DNA of 64,000 nucleotides from Bacteroidales bacterium (GTDB taxonomy: Bacteria > Bacteroidota > Bacteroidia > Bacteroidales > Marinilabiliaceae). The stretch spans positions 1-64,000 of the forward strand of contig JAKSLD010000012.1 in assembly GCA_024401395.1 (NCBI GenBank). The letters run 5' to 3'. The notes below the pieces were generated by a model. It made no database searches, was not told the DNA's origin, and saw only the letters and a program-made list of their open reading frames with translations. Positions 7,561-15,764 of this stretch are shown here, piece after piece; the first letter of the stretch is position 1; every line of letters begins with the position of its first letter. The translations under genes and the position numbers were made by a program.

Positions 7561-8067
7561 TCACCCCGCCAACCTCACCACTTCTCCATAATACTCCCCC
7601 ACATCCCCAAACTTCCTGTAATAGAACGGCGAAGCCTCATCCATCTCTCTCCATTCTCTATCTCCCAACACCTTCAAATACCCCTTCTCTTCTATCTTCT
7701 TCCCCAGTCTTCCTAACCTCATCCTCCTCAACGCCTCGTCCAACTCTATCCCATATTCTTTCAACAACCTATAGAAATACGAAACGGCCATCCTGTGCGC
7801 CCCTTTTATCTTGTGTCTCCTCGCTTCTCGCTCCCAGTGTCGCTTCTTGTTCCATTGTTTCAGTTCGTATGCGGCCAACTTCTGCGCATCAGCAAACATA
7901 TCCCTACAGTTTCTCTGTTTCTTCGTCACACAGACCCCAATAATGAAATACCCACTGGGACAGCGCTTTATATACACGCTCTGCCCAGTAAGCCTGGCCC
8001 GACTGTCCTTCCTGGCTGCCTCTCGCGCTATCGTAACGCATTTATGTACTATCTCTACTTTGGCCAT
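7561..8067 (-). CDS. Conserved hypothetical protein, basic
   Basis: From the ATG at 8067 this encodes 168 residues (MAKVEIVHKCVTIAREAARK). A TTG at 8103 would add 12 residues, but a TATATTTG -7 box at 8114-8121 and the better N-terminus favour 8067. The protein is rich in Arg and Lys (KRHWEREARRHKIKGAHRMA) with a mainly helical middle and no signal peptide. I recall similar proteins in Bacteroides and Prevotella genomes but cannot name a domain. It converges with the HTH-like gene, with 12 bp between the stops. Its upstream region contains one core-plus-array repeat. The function is unknown. Confidence 0.65.
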   Translation of the reverse strand: MAKVEIVHKCVTIAREAARKDSRARLTGQSVYIKRCPSGYFIIGVCVTKKQRNCRDMFADAQKLAAYELKQWNKKRHWEREARRHKIKGAHRMAVSYFYRLLKEYGIELDEALRRMRLGRLGKKIEEKGYLKVLGDREWREMDEASPFYYRKFGDVGEYYGEVVRLAG

Positions 8068-8153
8068 ATTCGCTTGATTGTCCTGTATAACTTTTCTGTT
8101 CAATTTCCAGTCGCAAATATAATATCTAATTCTCGCTTTGATACTCTCTGAAA

Positions 8154-8173
8154 TAAAAAAATTGCGAGCAAAC
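8154..8173 (+). repeat. Dispersed intergenic repeat core, copy a
   Basis: The sequence TAAAAAAATTGCGAGCAAAC is one of nine cores in the window, all in this orientation. It is followed by the 11-bp-phased array at 8174-8272. Confidence 0.75.
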
Positions 8174-8272
8174 TTAGACTTCTCTTATATTAGCATAGGT
8201 CTATCGTATGACTTCCAATAACAATGAACCCTACCTGAACCTTACCTAAACCCTACTTGAACCCTACTTGTA
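8174..8272 (+). repeat. Degenerate array with 11-bp period following core a
   Basis: The sequence falls into nine 11-bp units. The last four are clear (CCCTACCTGAA, CCTTACCTAAA, CCCTACTTGAA, CCCTACTTGTA at 8229-8272). The earlier ones are degenerate (TTATATTAGCA, TAGGTCTATCG, TATGACTTCCA). The period is not a multiple of three, so it is non-coding. Confidence 0.7.
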
Positions 8273-8279
8273 AACTAGA

Positions 8280-8311
8280 TTTGATAATGCAGTCTAATGA
8301 TACTATCTTTG
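8280..8311 (+). promoter_or_regulatory. Promoter of the NifX-like/greA pair
   Basis: A TTTG at 8280-8283, a 20-bp spacer and TATCTTTG at 8304-8311 make a full match to the Bacteroidetes sigma-ABfr consensus. It lies about 55 bp upstream of the ATG at 8366. Confidence 0.72.
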
Positions 8312-8365
8312 CATTCGTACAATAACTGATTATTACGAAGAGGACGACTCTTTTTGAATAAAGAC

Positions 8366-8761
8366 ATGATTAAGATAGCTATACCGACACGCGACAATAT
8401 CGTGGATGACCACTTTGGTCATTGCGATCACTATACGGTTTTCTCTGTCGATGACCAGAAGAATATCATCGGTTCTGAACGTCTCGACTCTCCTCAGGGA
8501 TGTGGGTGTAAGTCTAACATCGCTTCCGTGATGCAGGAGATGGGTATTACCATCATGCTTGCCGGCAATATGGGAATGGGGGCTTTCAATAAGCTCTCTG
8601 CTCACGGTATTAGTGTAATTAGGGGGTGCCACGGTAACATTGTGGATGTATTGAAGGCTTATCTCAATGGTTCTATCAAGGATAGTTCTGAATCATGTAG
8701 CCATCACGATTGCGGTAATCATGACGAGAAGCCTCTATTCGTAATCCCTGCTAAACAATAA
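8366..8761 (+). CDS. NifX/NifB-type dinitrogenase iron-molybdenum cofactor biosynthesis-domain protein
   Basis: The product is 131 residues from the ATG at 8366 (MIKIAIPTRDNIVDDHFGHC). The fold is the small alpha/beta domain of the NifX/NifB C-terminus/MTH1175 type (PF02579): IAIPT..N.VD.HFGHCD at the start, CGCKS at about 45, then GN(M)GMGAFNKLSAHGISVIRG. A Cys/His tail (SCSHHDCGNH) follows and could bind metal. Bacteroidetes homologues stand alone without nif genes and probably bind iron-sulfur or another metal cluster, but no precise function is established. A TTG at 8354 could start the frame 4 codons earlier; ATG is preferred. greA follows after 9 bp, so the two are probably co-transcribed. 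Confidence 0.85.
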   Translation: MIKIAIPTRDNIVDDHFGHCDHYTVFSVDDQKNIIGSERLDSPQGCGCKSNIASVMQEMGITIMLAGNMGMGAFNKLSAHGISVIRGCHGNIVDVLKAYLNGSIKDSSESCSHHDCGNHDEKPLFVIPAKQ

Positions 8762-8770
8762 AACGGTAAA

Positions 8771-9235
8771 ATGGAATATATGTCAAAAGAGTGCTACGAC
8801 CAACTCGTAGCCGAATTGGACCATCTGATAAAGGTAGAATTGCCTAAGGCTCAGGACGAACTGGCCGAGGCTCGCGCAAAGGGCGACCTCAGCGAGAACT
8901 TCGAGTATCACGCTGCCAAGCGCGAATTACGTCGTGTAATGGGTAAAATACGCTTCAAATCCAACGTGAAACAGTTCGCACAGGTCCTCGACACTTCGGT
9001 TCTTAACTGCGATACCGTCGGACTGCTCCGTAAGGTGGAGTTCACTAATCTGGCCAACAACGCCAAAATGGCCTATACCATCGTCAACCCCCACGAGGCC
9101 GACCTCAAGAAGGGTAAAATCTCCATCCAATCTCCCATCGCCGAAGCCCTCCTCGGCAAAAAGGTAGGCGACACCGCCGAGGCCCACACCCCCGCCGGCA
9201 CCCTACGACTCCGCATCGACAACATCTCAATCTAA
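8771..9235 (+). CDS. greA: Transcription elongation factor GreA
   Basis: This 154-residue protein has GreA/GreB architecture. The N-terminal antiparallel coiled coil (about 1-75) contains LSENFEYHAAKRE, and the acidic tip residues that reach the RNA polymerase active site lie within DLSENFEY. The C-terminal FKBP-like domain (about 80-154) ends GDTAEAHTPAGTLRLRI, typical of Gre factors. It rescues backtracked polymerase by stimulating transcript cleavage. The start MEYMSKECYDQL is the ATG at 8771; Met4 is an alternative. It is the second gene of a two-gene unit after the NifX-like gene. Confidence 0.95.
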   Translation: MEYMSKECYDQLVAELDHLIKVELPKAQDELAEARAKGDLSENFEYHAAKRELRRVMGKIRFKSNVKQFAQVLDTSVLNCDTVGLLRKVEFTNLANNAKMAYTIVNPHEADLKKGKISIQSPIAEALLGKKVGDTAEAHTPAGTLRLRIDNISI

Positions 9236-9320
9236 CCTCATCCCACCCAATCCCCCTCCAACAACACCCTAACAAATACCCCTATAATACCCTAACCACA
9301 ACAATCCACCACCTCCAACC

Positions 9321-9397
9321 ACACTTTTATCAGGATAAAAATGTCCTCTTACAACACTTTTATCAGGATAAAAGTGTTATTACACTACACTTTTATC
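9321..9397 (+). repeat. Three palindromic operator-like repeats phased at 33 bp
   Basis: Copies start at 9321, 9354 and 9387, exactly 33 bp apart. The first two are 24-bp palindromes with arms ACACTTTTATC and GATAAAAGTGT (one mismatch in the first copy). The third is a half site (ACACTTTTATC). They lie just upstream of the promoter of the DUF4143 ATPase gene and look like a repeated protein-binding site on one face of the helix. Confidence 0.75.
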
Positions 9398-9407
9398 GAC
9401 GAACCAT

Positions 9408-9438
9408 TGTTTTTTCCCTTTTTTTATCCCTACATTTG
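9408..9438 (+). promoter_or_regulatory. Promoter of the AAA+/DUF4143 gene
   Basis: A TTG at 9408-9410, a 20-bp spacer and TACATTTG at 9431-9438 fit the Bacteroidetes consensus. The ATG at 9454 follows with a very short leader. An upstream in-frame TTG (9436) overlaps this element and is rejected as a start. Confidence 0.7.
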
Positions 9439-9453
9439 CAAAAAAGTAATGGT

Positions 9454-10743
9454 ATGTACAGAACAAAGATCGAAGAATTGCTTAAGTGGAAAAACAAGAC
9501 AGGACGCAAGCCTTTAATTGTCCGTGGAGCCCGACAAGTGGGCAAGACATGGCTAATAAAGGAATTCGGTCGTCTGCACTACAAGAATATTGTGTATGTG
9601 AACTTCGAGAATACTCCCGAGCTGCAAAGCATATTTGAGTCCGACTTTGACATAGACCGTATAATTCTGACTTTGCAAATGCACGCTCGTATAGTGATAA
9701 AGCCAGAAGACACTTTGATTTTCTTCGACGAGATTCAATCTGCCCCTAGAGGCTTAACCTCATTAAAATATTTCTGTGAAGATGCTCCTCAATACCACGT
9801 AATAGCAGCAGGCTCTCTTCTCGGAATGGGACTACATGCCAACATCTCGTTTCCTGTCGGCAAAGTTAACTTCATAGATATGCACCCTCTGACTTTCTTC
9901 GAATTCCTTTGCGCTATGGGCGAAGAAATGATTGCCAACGCTATCCATAGTAAACAATGGGATGCACTATACCCTTTTGAATCAAAACTACGTGAATACC
10001 TGAAGACCTATTTCTACGTAGGAGGTATGCCTGAAGTGGTACAGGCATTTGTTAACAATCACGACCTTCCCGAAGTAAGAAGTATTCAACGCGAAATCCT
10101 CAACTCATACGAGGCCGACTTCAGCAAACATGCCCCCAACGATATTGTACCTCGTATATATATGGCGTGGCGTAGTATCCCATCTCAACTATCAAAAGAG
10201 AATAAAAAATTCGTATATGGCATCATGCGCGACGGCGCTCGTGCCAAGGATTTCGAACTTGCCATCGAATGGCTATGCAACTGCGGCTTGTTTCTGAAAG
10301 CACATCGCATCAAAGAACCTCGACTTCCTTTGACAGCATATCAAGACCTATCAACATTCAAGATCTTCATCCACGATGTAGGTCTGTTGTCCGCTATGAC
10401 AGCACTGGATATGAATACCCTTATAGGGAACGACCGTGTATTTACAGAATTCAAAGGAGCTCTGACCGAACAATACGTCATGCAAGAACTCCATGCTCGT
10501 CAATTCGATTATATCGGCTATTGGACCAACGAACGAAGTACTGCCGAAGTTGACTTCATAATCCAATCTGCATCTCAAGTCATCCCTATCGAAGTCAAAG
10601 CCGAAACAAACGTCCACGCCAAAAGCTTCCGCCTCTTCTGCACCCAATACACACCGACCACAGCCTACCGCACATCAATGCTCCCCTACAAAGACGAGCA
10701 ATGGATGACCAACATCCCCCTCTGGGCTATCTGGACAATATAA
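9454..10743 (+). CDS. AAA+ ATPase with DUF4143 domain
   Basis: The product is 429 residues from the ATG at 9454 (MYRTKIEELLKWKNKTGRKP). The N-terminal AAA+ domain has a Walker A, GARQVGKTWL, near residue 30 and a Walker B, TLIFFDEIQ, near 95. The C-terminal DUF4143 part ends in a PD-(D/E)XK-like segment (EVDFIIQ...VIPIEVKAE). This family (COG1373) is abundant and multi-copy in Bacteroidales and often sits in variable regions; its biological role is unsettled. The gene stands alone with its own promoter and three phased palindromes upstream, suggesting autoregulation or regulation by a dedicated repressor. A remnant of a related gene lies on the opposite strand at about 11028-11132. Confidence 0.92.
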   Translation: MYRTKIEELLKWKNKTGRKPLIVRGARQVGKTWLIKEFGRLHYKNIVYVNFENTPELQSIFESDFDIDRIILTLQMHARIVIKPEDTLIFFDEIQSAPRGLTSLKYFCEDAPQYHVIAAGSLLGMGLHANISFPVGKVNFIDMHPLTFFEFLCAMGEEMIANAIHSKQWDALYPFESKLREYLKTYFYVGGMPEVVQAFVNNHDLPEVRSIQREILNSYEADFSKHAPNDIVPRIYMAWRSIPSQLSKENKKFVYGIMRDGARAKDFELAIEWLCNCGLFLKAHRIKEPRLPLTAYQDLSTFKIFIHDVGLLSAMTALDMNTLIGNDRVFTEFKGALTEQYVMQELHARQFDYIGYWTNERSTAEVDFIIQSASQVIPIEVKAETNVHAKSFRLFCTQYTPTTAYRTSMLPYKDEQWMTNIPLWAIWTI

Positions 10744-10976
10744 CCATAACTGCTTCTTACATACATCTTTGTTACTACAAATAAAAAATCTTCATGAAGC
10801 CTACCAAGAACAAAGAATATGGATATTTTAGATACAGGTTATTGGATATTTGAAATGAACGAATTTAGACGTCTAAATAAGTCTAACAATATTTATTCTC
10901 AAAAATATAATAACACTACATTCAAAAAGAATAACCGAGCAACACACTGGCTTTTCTGCGAATAAATGACATTAAA
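10744..10976. other. Intergenic AT-rich stretch with no feature seen
   Basis: The 233 bp downstream of the DUF4143 gene are AT-rich and have stops in all frames I followed. I see no RNA gene or promoter. It may be part of the decayed second ATPase locus, but I could not recognise coding remnants here. Confidence 0.35.
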
Positions 10977-11010
10977 ACAAGGGCATACTCTCATTTGAAT
11001 ATGCCCTTGT
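10977..11010 (-). terminator. Hairpin terminator
   Basis: The arms ACAAGGGCATA (10977-10987) and TATGCCCTTGT (11000-11010) pair perfectly over 11 bp. On the minus strand a TTTT follows, and on the plus strand a weaker CTTTAAT. It probably terminates transcripts from the right. Confidence 0.6.
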
Positions 11011-11027
11011 CTTTAATATCCTCTATA

Positions 11028-11132
11028 TCAAATACTCCCTGCACCAATAAGCATGACCGCCTTACCTTTATGCATCAGACCTTGCAGTTTACTATATAAA
11101 TCTATGGGTATCCATCTTTTCAGCTTTTGCAC
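11028..11132 (-). pseudogene. Remnant of an AAA+/DUF4143 ATPase N-terminus
   Basis: A short minus-strand frame, open back to 11151 and ending in TGA at 11028, reads WIPIDLYSKLQGLMHKGKAV then MLIGAGSI-stop. This resembles the usual beginning of AAA+/DUF4143 ATPases, where the Walker A would continue GARQVGKT. Here the frame stops immediately after LIGA. No ATG begins it; a GTG at 11130-11132 is the nearest candidate. I read it as the 5' stump of a deleted second copy, on the opposite strand to the intact ATPase gene. The likeness is short, so confidence is moderate. Confidence 0.45.
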
Positions 11133-11281
11133 AAAAACACATACTTTCGCTTAAAACCTAATATTTGGCGATTTAAATCTCCAAATATTCATTCGTAAAC
11201 ACCCTCAACCCTATACTCTACATATACTGATAGGCAATCCTATCCTACAAAAAAAGGGAGGCATAACCTACCTAGGTGCAT
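11133..11281. other. Intergenic region downstream of aroC
   Basis: The region between the ATPase remnant and the aroC stop is AT-rich. I see no clear terminator immediately after aroC and no RNA gene. Confidence 0.3.
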
Positions 11282-12361
11282 TTACAACTTAACGCACCTA
11301 TTTACCAGAATTGCATCTAAAACAGTTATCGCTGCCATAGCCTCAACTATCGGTACGGCTCTAGGCACTACACATGGGTCGTGTCTGCCTTTAACTTCTG
11401 TCTCTACCTCCTCATGCTTGGCATTCACTGTATGCTGTGCCATAAGGATAGTAGCTGTAGGCTTAAATGCTACACGCATATAGATATCTTCTCCATTTGA
11501 GATACCTCCCTGAATACCGCCACTGTAATTGGTCTTGGTTCTCACTCGGTCTCCTTCCATATAGAAAATATCATTATGCTGCGAACCTCGCATCTCTACC
11601 CCGTCAAAGCCTGAGCCATACTCAAAACCCTTGACTGCATTGATGCTCATCATAGCATGACCAAGCATGGCCTGCAATTTGTCAAAGCATGGATCTCCAG
11701 CGCCTACTGGCATGCCCTTAACAACACAGGTAATAACACCGCCAATGGAGTCTTTTTGCATCCTGACTTCATCAATGAGTGCTATCATCTTGTCTGCCAC
11801 CTCAGCATCCGGACATCTCACAATGTTCTCTTCTGCCTTGGCTATATCATAATCTTGATATGTTCCAGCTAGCTTAATACCGCCTATCTGACTGGTATAG
11901 GCTTCTACCGTAACACCATAATGCTTCAAAACCAACTTGGCAAGAGCACCTGCAACTACTCGAGAGATTGTCTCACGGGCACTACTGCGACCACCGCCTC
12001 TGTGGTCTCTCAATCCGTATTTCTCTGTGTAGGTGTAATCGGCATGACTTGGACGGAAGGTATCAACAATATTTGCATAATCATTGGAATGCTGATTCTC
12101 ATTCAACACCTCAAAAGCTAATGGTGTACCCGTAGAAAGCCCATTCATCACTCCCGAAAGAATGCGTACCTGATCTTTCTCATCGCGTGGAGTCGTAATC
12201 TTACTCTGACCAGGACGTCGTCTGTTGAGCTCACTTTGAATAAACTCTACATCTACCGCCACCCCGCTAGGCATACCATCCACTATGCCTCCTACTGCAG
12301 CACCGTGCGACTCTCCGAATGTTGTTAGACGAAATATCCGTCCAAATATATTACCTGCCAA
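11282..12361 (-). CDS. aroC: Chorismate synthase
   Basis: This enzyme converts EPSP to chorismate with reduced FMN, the last step of the shikimate pathway. From the TTG at 12361 it has 359 residues, the family's usual length, starting [20 protein letters not shown]. Signature segments are present: GESHG near the start, [25 protein letters not shown], and FKPTATI with the following Gln-His. The frame has no ATG at the 5' end. A second TTG at 12397 lies inside the 3' end of the FKBP gene and would add 12 residues with no family similarity, so 12361 is preferred. It is the last gene of the run that begins with thrA. Confidence 0.93.
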   Translation of the reverse strand: MAGNIFGRIFRLTTFGESHGAAVGGIVDGMPSGVAVDVEFIQSELNRRRPGQSKITTPRDEKDQVRILSGVMNGLSTGTPLAFEVLNENQHSNDYANIVDTFRPSHADYTYTEKYGLRDHRGGGRSSARETISRVVAGALAKLVLKHYGVTVEAYTSQIGGIKLAGTYQDYDIAKAEENIVRCPDAEVADKMIALIDEVRMQKDSIGGVITCVVKGMPVGAGDPCFDKLQAMLGHAMMSINAVKGFEYGSGFDGVEMRGSQHNDIFYMEGDRVRTKTNYSGGIQGGISNGEDIYMRVAFKPTATILMAQHTVNAKHEEVETEVKGRHDPCVVPRAVPIVEAMAAITVLDAILVNRCVKL

Positions 12362-12375
12362 TTTAGTATTCTTTA

Positions 12376-12951
12376 TTAATGACAACCACCACAGCAACCG
12401 CCTTCTTCGCCGTCATCACAGCCTCCACCATGACAACCACCGCCACAACCGCCGCAGCTGCCACCGCAACCGCCTTGTGGACCGATAAGCTCTTCTACCG
12501 TAGCTTCTCTGACTTCAATGATATGACCCTCGAAATTGAGTGTCTCACCTGCCATAGGGTGATTGAAGTCCATCTTTACTGTATCTTGCTCAACAGCTAG
12601 CACAATGCCGTCCAAACGCTGACCTCCCTCTGACATCATTGGGATATGCGAACCTGGAACGAGCAAATCGTCTCTCATCTCGCCGTTGATCATGAATATG
12701 CTCTTTGGAAGGTCTACTACAGCTTCTTCCTCGCGCTCTCCGTATGCCTCTTCTGGTGTGAGGGTGAATGAGAACTTCTCGCCTGCCTCTAAACCGTCAA
12801 TATGCTTCTCAAACATCTCTAGCATCTGACCAGCACCAAAAACAAAACGAAGTGGTGTCTCTTCTGTTGTCTGCTCTACAATAGGACCCTCTGCGCCGTC
12901 TGTGCGCAATGTATATGCCAACGATACGAAGGCGTTCTTTTCAATCTTCAT
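12376..12951 (-). CDS. slyD: SlyD-like FKBP-type peptidyl-prolyl isomerase with Cys/His metal-binding tail
   Basis: This 191-residue protein has an FKBP domain split by an insert-in-flap chaperone domain as in SlyD: residues 1-75 ([20 protein letters not shown] then [19 protein letters not shown]), the flap at about 76-125, and the return strand ([20 protein letters not shown]). The tail from about 158 is Gly/Cys/His-rich, with eight Cys and two His in the last 32 residues ([18 protein letters not shown]), like the nickel-binding tail of E. coli SlyD. It probably acts as a cytoplasmic folding factor and metal-binding protein. It lies 28 bp after the small lipoprotein and just before aroC. Confidence 0.88.
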   Translation of the reverse strand: MKIEKNAFVSLAYTLRTDGAEGPIVEQTTEETPLRFVFGAGQMLEMFEKHIDGLEAGEKFSFTLTPEEAYGEREEEAVVDLPKSIFMINGEMRDDLLVPGSHIPMMSEGGQRLDGIVLAVEQDTVKMDFNHPMAGETLNFEGHIIEVREATVEELIGPQGGCGGSCGGCGGGCHGGGCDDGEEGGCCGGCH

Positions 12952-12979
12952 CTGTTATGTTTGTATAATGATATTCTAC

Positions 12980-13168
12980 TTAATAACGAACAACATAAGC
13001 GTCTTCTGAATAATCTGCCTTAGCTGTCATAACATCTCTATTCTGCTCATCAACAGAGCAACGCCACTTTGGCTTGTACTTTGCAGATGGCTTATAAGTA
13101 GATGCGCACGATGACATGACTGCCACCGTGCCCACTATAATTGTTATTACTCTTATGCAACGCTTCAT
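12980..13168 (-). CDS. Small lipoprotein
   Basis: This 62-residue protein has a type II signal peptide (MKRCIRVITIIVGTVAVMSS then Cys21). The mature part is only about 42 residues (ASTYKPSAKYKPKWRCSVDE ...) and ends in YVVRY. It contains a second Cys. It lies 17 bp after thrC in the same direction. I do not recognise a family; it is probably anchored in the envelope. Confidence 0.65.
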   Translation of the reverse strand: MKRCIRVITIIVGTVAVMSSCASTYKPSAKYKPKWRCSVDEQNRDVMTAKADYSEDAYVVRY

Positions 13169-13185
13169 GTCGCAAAGATAGAATA

Positions 13186-14469
13186 TTATTTCACTTGGAG
13201 CAAATTGAAGTCTGCCTTGATAGCTATCGACTTCTTCTCTCCATCCATGAACTTCTGCAAACGTGCTGGAATCTCTACTTCTTTGCCAATGTACTTCTCT
13301 ACAGTGGCCTTGAACTTTGCAGGGTGTGCTGTCTCAAGGAAAATACCTATCTCGTCGCCCTTTAGTTCGTCTTCCAATGCAGCATAGCCTACTGCACCGT
13401 GTGGGTCACATGTGTAACCTGTCTCTGCAGATACTTTCTTCATCGTAGCACCAATCTGCTCGTCTGAATAGCTGCGGCTCGAAATGAGCTTCTTCATCTC
13501 TTCTACTGAGCCGTTGAACAATTCGAATACACGGGCAAAGTTTGATGGATCTCCTACGTCCATAGCATTTGCTATAGTCGCAATAGATGGCTGTGGGTTG
13601 TATTTACCGCTCTGCAAGAACTCAGGGAATACCTTATTTGCATTTACAGCAGCGATAAAACGCTTAACTGGCATACCCATCTTCCATGCTATCAGACCTG
13701 CAGTAATATCTCCAAAGTTACCGCTTGGTACACAGATCACTAGCTTACCCCAATCTTCTTTTGGCATCTGCGCCAATGCGTGGAAGTAATAAACGGACTG
13801 TGGGAGGAATCTAGCAAGGTTGATAGAGTTGGCTGATGTCAATACATGTTCTGTTGACATCTTTGGGTCCATAAACGCTTGCTTAACCATACGCTGGCAG
13901 TCGTCAAATACACCAGCTACCTCGTATGCTGTGACATTCTGACCGAGTGTCGTAAACTGCTTCTCTTGAATCTCCGATACAAGACCCGATGGATAGAGTA
14001 CGTGTACATATACGTTCTTTACACCAAGGAAGCCGTTCGCTACTGCAGAACCTGTATCTCCGGATGTAGCAGCAAGTACGTTGATTGGGCGACCGCCAAA
14101 ATCAGCAAAGTATGCCATCACGCGAGCCAGGAATCGTGCACCTACATCCTTGAATGCCAATGTAGGACCATGGAACAACTCGAGCGAATATACTCCCTTC
14201 TTAACCTCAACTACTGGTACTGGGAAGTTGAACGCATCCTCTACCATAGCCTTGAACTTGTCTTCTGGTATATCTGGACAGAAGAAGTGCTTCAAAACCT
14301 CAAAACCTATCTCGCCCATCGACTTGCCTGGCAACCAATCCCAGAACGATTGTGGCAATACTGGAATAGACTCTGGCATATACAAGCCCTTGTCTGGAGC
14401 AAGACCCTTGAGCACTGCACTCTTCAAATCTGACCAATGCTCCTTGTTGTTTGTGCTGTAGAATTTCAT
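13186..14469 (-). CDS. thrC: Threonine synthase
   Basis: This PLP enzyme converts O-phosphohomoserine to threonine. It is 427 residues, normal for the family. Visible signatures are an N-terminal MKFYSTNNKEH, LFHGPTLAFKDVGARF (Lys is the PLP Schiff base), LAATSGDTGSAVANGF, and VPSGNFGDITAG. It lies 17 bp after apgM and ends 17 bp before the small lipoprotein. With thrA and apgM it gives the threonine branch from aspartate, apart from aspartate-semialdehyde dehydrogenase, which is not in this window. Confidence 0.96.
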   Translation of the reverse strand: MKFYSTNNKEHWSDLKSAVLKGLAPDKGLYMPESIPVLPQSFWDWLPGKSMGEIGFEVLKHFFCPDIPEDKFKAMVEDAFNFPVPVVEVKKGVYSLELFHGPTLAFKDVGARFLARVMAYFADFGGRPINVLAATSGDTGSAVANGFLGVKNVYVHVLYPSGLVSEIQEKQFTTLGQNVTAYEVAGVFDDCQRMVKQAFMDPKMSTEHVLTSANSINLARFLPQSVYYFHALAQMPKEDWGKLVICVPSGNFGDITAGLIAWKMGMPVKRFIAAVNANKVFPEFLQSGKYNPQPSIATIANAMDVGDPSNFARVFELFNGSVEEMKKLISSRSYSDEQIGATMKKVSAETGYTCDPHGAVGYAALEDELKGDEIGIFLETAHPAKFKATVEKYIGKEVEIPARLQKFMDGEKKSIAIKADFNLLQVK

Positions 14470-14486
14470 ATATCGTATTCTATTAT

Positions 14487-15686
14487 TTACTTCATCATCT
14501 CAGCCATGAATTCCATAAGGACTAGTCGCCCGTATGAACCGTTCTTTGCTGAATCTTCGTCATATTTGTTGATACCGTCTGCCTTTCTTCCTGGCTTATG
14601 TAGGATAAATGGAATATCCGTACGGGTATGTGTCTTTATAGCACATGGTGTAGGATGGTCTGGCAATAACGCAATAGTAACTTCGTCAAGGTTTACTGCT
14701 TCCATAATCGGACCGACTACCTTCTTGTCTATGTCTTCTATGGTCTGTACCTTCAACTTGGCATCGCCTTCGTGTCCTGCCTCGTCTGGTGCCTCCATAT
14801 GGAGATATACATAGTCATTGGTCTTCAACGCCTCTATAGCTGCCTTTGCCTTTCCTTCGAAGTTGGTATTGTAAAGTCCTGTAGAGCCTTCTACATAGAT
14901 AGGGTCCATATCTGCCAACCTGCCTATACCGTATATAAGGTCTACGGCTGAGATAACGGCTGCCTTCTTAATCTGTGGGTACATCTGCTTGATGGTAGGC
15001 ATACTTGGCTTGAAACCTGCCGACCATGGCCAGATTGTATTTGCCATAAGCTTACCAGCTGCTACTCTCTTCTTGTTGATAGGGTGCGCTTCAAGTATAG
15101 CTTGCGATTTCGCCATCAGATCTTTAATGAGCTCGCATGTCTCGCTCTTTGCTCCTATCGGCTTTGGCAATACGTCTACTACCTTGGCTCCTGGCACATC
15201 GTGTGGAGGTGTCATAGTAAAGTCGTTCTTGCCTCCCTTGATAATCAGGATATGACGATAGCTAACGCCCTTATAGAACTTTACTTTGTCTGAACCTAAC
15301 TTGGCATTGAGTTCCTCGATAAGTTCTCCGGCTTCTTCTGTAGTAATATGACCACCGGAATGGTTTACTAGCGTGTCTTCTGTACGTGTACAGATATTGC
15401 AACGCATCACCAAATCTGTCTCCTCAAAGTCAATACCTATGGCAGCTGCCTCTAGTACACCTCGCCCCTGATACAACTTCTCTGTCTCATAACCCATAAT
15501 GGTCATGTTCGCTACCTCTGATCCAGGATGTAACGAATCAGGAACAGTCTTGAGCATACCAAGCGACGATATGCTGGCAAGTTTGTCTATATTTGGCTTG
15601 TTGGCTTGCTGAAAACATGTCTTACCGCCAAATTCCGCGATAGGCTCATCTGCAGCACCGTCAGTCAATATTACTAAGTATTTCAT
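14487..15686 (-). CDS. apgM: ApgM-type phosphoglycerate mutase-like enzyme, probable homoserine kinase replacement
   Basis: This 399-residue protein is an alkaline-phosphatase-superfamily enzyme of the archaeal cofactor-independent phosphoglycerate mutase type (COG3635). It starts MKYLVILTDGAADEPI (metal-binding Asp), has a VANMTIMGYETEKLYQGRG motif (candidate nucleophile region) and ends its active site with ALLPDHPTP and HT.TDIPF. It lies between thrA and thrC, where a homoserine kinase gene (thrB) would be expected and none is present. In Bacteroidales this placement has led to its prediction as a functional analogue of homoserine kinase. The family match is firm; the exact reaction is not provable from sequence. 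Confidence 0.88.
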   Translation of the reverse strand: MKYLVILTDGAADEPIAEFGGKTCFQQANKPNIDKLASISSLGMLKTVPDSLHPGSEVANMTIMGYETEKLYQGRGVLEAAAIGIDFEETDLVMRCNICTRTEDTLVNHSGGHITTEEAGELIEELNAKLGSDKVKFYKGVSYRHILIIKGGKNDFTMTPPHDVPGAKVVDVLPKPIGAKSETCELIKDLMAKSQAILEAHPINKKRVAAGKLMANTIWPWSAGFKPSMPTIKQMYPQIKKAAVISAVDLIYGIGRLADMDPIYVEGSTGLYNTNFEGKAKAAIEALKTNDYVYLHMEAPDEAGHEGDAKLKVQTIEDIDKKVVGPIMEAVNLDEVTIALLPDHPTPCAIKTHTRTDIPFILHKPGRKADGINKYDEDSAKNGSYGRLVLMEFMAEMMK

Positions 15687-15696
15687 CTCTATTGTC

Positions 15697-15736
15697 TATA
15701 ACTATCTTAACTACCCTTTTCCTACCCTACCCTCTA
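15697..15736 (+). repeat. Possible coreless 11-bp-phased array between thrA and apgM
   Basis: ACTATCTTAACTACCC and the following CTACCCTACC motifs resemble the units in the array after core h (ACTATCTTCTA, ACTACCCTGTG). The phasing is imperfect. Confidence 0.35.
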
Positions 15737-15764
15737 GAAATTAGAAATTAGGAATTAGGAATTA
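15735..15764. repeat. AATTAGG direct repeats at the thrA stop
   Basis: Short direct repeats (AGAAATTAGAAATTAGGAAT and onward) reach into the thrA stop codon. The same GGAATTAGGAATTA motif recurs near the end of serA at 21517-21533. Confidence 0.5.

Noticed and set aside
8174-8272. Possible CRISPR-like array
   Set aside because: Units are only 11 bp with no separate spacers or cas genes; the structure is a short-period tandem array.
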